NCBI RefSeq assembly: GCF_900200035.1 | Contig: NZ_FZTC01000022.1 | Span: 124,001-188,000 of the forward strand | DNA: 64,000 nt | Direction: 5' to 3' | Origin: Klebsiella grimontii | Lineage (GTDB): Bacteria; Pseudomonadota; Gammaproteobacteria; Enterobacterales; Enterobacteriaceae | Part shown: positions 62,201 through 64,000 of the stretch, piece by piece | Layout: the number at the start of each line of letters is the position of its first letter | Position numbering within the stretch: the stretch's first letter is position 1 | The notes under the pieces: generated by a model | The model's database searches: none | Told to the model about the DNA's origin: nothing | What the model saw: only the letters and a program-made list of their open reading frames with translations | Translations under genes and position numbers: made by a program

Positions 62201-64000
62201 TTACTCCCTTCCCTTACGTACCCGTGCGGCGTAGACCGTCAGGGTTTGCTTGATAATATCCAGAGTCACCGGCTTAGAAAGGCAGCTGTCCATCCCCGAC
62301 TCCAGGCAGCGCTGCTTCTCTTCCGCCAGGGCGTTGGCGGTGACCCCGATCACCGGCAGCGTGAGTCCCAGCTGGCGTATGCGCTGGGTCAGGCGATAGC
62401 CATCCATATTCGGCATGTTGACGTCGCTAAGCACGATATCAATATGCTGCTTGCTCAGAACATTCAGCGCATCGACCCCATCATTTGCCGTTACGCACTG
62501 ATAGCCCAGCGATCCCAGCTGATCGGCCAGCAGACGTCGGTTAATGGGATGATCGTCCACCACCAGGATCATCATGTCATCATTGCTGGTGGTTTGCGCA
62601 TCCGCCGCGGATAGCGCGGGCCCGTTTTCCGCGCTGGCCACGGCGATATGGAAGATGCGTCCCAGCAGCGGCAGCAGTTCATGCGGCGTGGCCACGCTAT
62701 GCAGCCATTCGCCGGGCGCCCGCTCCTGCGGAATACCGATATGGCGTCGACAGAAGATCACCATCGCACCGCCGGGCCAGGCTTCACGCGCCTCGCTATC
62801 GGTCAATAAAATATCTTCCGCTCCCGGCGCTTGCCCCGCATAGCGGCGGACCGGGATACCGTGGTAATTCAGCAGCTGCTCAACGAACAGCGCCAGCGAG
62901 CTATTATCAATCGCCAGCCAGCAGCATTTTTCAGCCAGGCCGTCAATCAGCAGCGGCGGCGTATTTTGTACGCCATACAGTGGGATACGAATGGTGAACC
63001 GGCTGCCCATCCCGGGCTCGGTTTCAACGGCAATATCGCCATCCATCATGCTGATAAGCTTTTCACAGATCGCCAGACCGAGTCCCGTCCCCTGGAAGTT
63101 GCGCTGCACGCCGGTGCCGACCTGGAAGAACGGATCGAACAGGCGTACCACCTCTTTCGCCGGGATCCCCTCCCCGGTGTCTCTGACGCTGATTTGCAGA
63201 TAGTCGCCCGCCCGTTCCACGTGCAGAATAATGCAGCCGGTATCGGTAAACTTAATCGCATTACTTAGCAGGTTGGAAATAACCTGCTGCAGGCGCATGG
63301 GATCGCCGGACATCAGCTGCGGTACGTCAGGCTCAATAAAGCAGTACAGCCCCAGCTGCTTACGCACCACCAGCGGCAGATAGTTGGCGGAAATATGGTT
63401 CATGACCTCGCGCGGCGAAAACTCCCGCGGCTCAATTTTGAGCTGCTCGGACTCAATTTTTGAGAAGTCGAGAATATCGCTAATAATTTTCAGCAGCAGG
63501 CTGGAAGAGTTGTTCATCGCCGTCACCAGGCGATCGACGCCCTTCGGCAGCTCTTTGGTCTGCAATAAATCAAGGTTACCGATAATTCCGTACAGCGGCG
63601 TGCGCAGTTCGTGACTAACGGTGGCGAGGAACATTGATTTCGACTGGCTGGCCTGCTCTGCGGCCTGGGCCATCTCCTGCAGCGACTCCTCCATTTTGAC
63701 GCGCGCCGAGACATCCACCAGCACGCAAATCGCCACATTCTCATTACGGTAGCGCGAGTGGACAAAGCTGATTTGCAGGTTGGTGTTATTGCTGGTCAGC
63801 ACATCGACAAAGTTCACCTGCTGGCCGCAGATAATTTGCGTCAGCCGCTGCCTGTCCTCGTGGGTTAACATGTTGAGATAGTTATGCGCCAGCTCGTTAC
63901 TCAGGATGTTGGTGCCGTCGAGCGTACGTAAAATACAGATCCCCACCGGCGCGGAGGCAACAATTTTTCGGTTGAACTGCTCATGCTCTTCCAGCCGCTG
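62201..64000 (-). CDS. rcsC: Rcs hybrid sensor histidine kinase RcsC (C-terminal part, cut by window edge)
   Basis: Membrane sensor kinase that starts the Rcs phosphorelay. The last 599 codons are in the window; the N-terminal periplasmic and transmembrane part lies past 64000, and the frame is open to the edge (QRLEEHEQFNRKIVASAPVG). PAS-like region, HisKA with the phospho-His in FLATVSHELRTPLYG, HATPase_c motifs (SNLLSNAIKFTDTG, GEGIPAKEV, GTGLGLAICEKLI), an ABL domain, and a C-terminal receiver with the Asp of DIVLSDVNMPNMDGY. Convergent with rcsB. Confidence 0.97.
   Translation of the reverse strand, partial: QRLEEHEQFNRKIVASAPVGICILRTLDGTNILSNELAHNYLNMLTHEDRQRLTQIICGQQVNFVDVLTSNNTNLQISFVHSRYRNENVAICVLVDVSARVKMEESLQEMAQAAEQASQSKSMFLATVSHELRTPLYGIIGNLDLLQTKELPKGVDRLVTAMNNSSSLLLKIISDILDFSKIESEQLKIEPREFSPREVMNHISANYLPLVVRKQLGLYCFIEPDVPQLMSGDPMRLQQVISNLLSNAIKFTDTGCIILHVERAGDYLQISVRDTGEGIPAKEVVRLFDPFFQVGTGVQRNFQGTGLGLAICEKLISMMDGDIAVETEPGMGSRFTIRIPLYGVQNTPPLLIDGLAEKCCWLAIDNSSLALFVEQLLNYHGIPVRRYAGQAPGAEDILLTDSEAREAWPGGAMVIFCRRHIGIPQERAPGEWLHSVATPHELLPLLGRIFHIAVASAENGPALSAADAQTTSNDDMMILVVDDHPINRRLLADQLGSLGYQCVTANDGVDALNVLSKQHIDIVLSDVNMPNMDGYRLTQRIRQLGLTLPVIGVTANALAEEKQRCLESGMDSCLSKPVTLDIIKQTLTVYAARVRKGRE

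Noticed and set aside
1..64000. CRISPR arrays, insertion sequences, integrases or prophage genes
   Set aside because: I looked for regular short repeats with spacers, transposase-like frames and terminal repeats and saw none. The gene content is conserved chromosomal backbone.

Overview
The window reads as a chromosomal segment of an enterobacterium of the Klebsiella/Raoultella group. Nearly every gene has a close E. coli counterpart in the same order (mgl-gal through rcs). The porin closely matches OmpK36 of Klebsiella. An MgtE magnesium transporter and a SulP transporter, which E. coli K-12 lacks at this place, sit between mqo and yojI. Coding density is high and GC-rich. I see no insertion sequence, prophage, CRISPR array or integron. 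Species-level assignment is inference.

Layout. 1-5.0 kb: start of mglB (cut by the left edge), galS, yeiB, folE and the esterase yeiG. 5.1-12.2 kb: a Hok/Sok-like relic, the siderophore receptor cirA with a Fur box, the lysine permease lysP, the LysR regulator yeiE divergent from yeiH, and nfo followed by the HTH-kinase yeiI. 13.3-20.6 kb: a pseudouridine operon (psuK-psuG-transporter) and the fructose operon fruBKA with two Cra operators. 20.9-26.8 kb: setB, yeiW, yeiP, yeiQ, the zinc-type GTPase yeiR with a Zur-like box, and lpxT. 27.2-35.4 kb: mepS, pdeN/rtn, the microcin C/peptide ABC transporter yejABEF, and yejG. 35.8-44.8 kb: bcr, rsuA, radD, rplY, a Nudix hydrolase divergent from a DeoR-type regulator, yejK, yejL and yejM, then tRNA-Pro(GGG). 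45-52 kb: the most lineage-specific part, with an AI-2E family membrane protein, an unknown lipoprotein, ecotin, mqo, a SulP transporter and mgtE. 52-64 kb: yojI, alkB, ada, apbE, ompC, micF RNA, rcsD, rcsB, and rcsC cut by the right edge.

Functional themes are sugar and nucleoside uptake under CRP, GalS and Cra control, envelope maintenance (MepS, LpxT, YejM, RcsCDB, OmpC/MicF), alkylation and oxidative DNA repair (Nfo, RadD, Ada, AlkB) and metal homeostasis (CirA, YeiR, MgtE).

I did not find a clearly new multi-gene system. The points most worth a second look are non-coding or organisational: a strong palindrome in front of the psu operon together with the PsuK-like HTH-kinase YeiI; a Zur-like box before yeiR; a yejA gene whose only sensibly placed start is a non-ATG codon behind a GC hairpin; a Hok/Sok-like remnant next to cirA; a perfect palindrome before rcsD; and the replacement of the E. 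coli proL-eco interval. Comparisons with E. coli and other families are from memory, not from a search.
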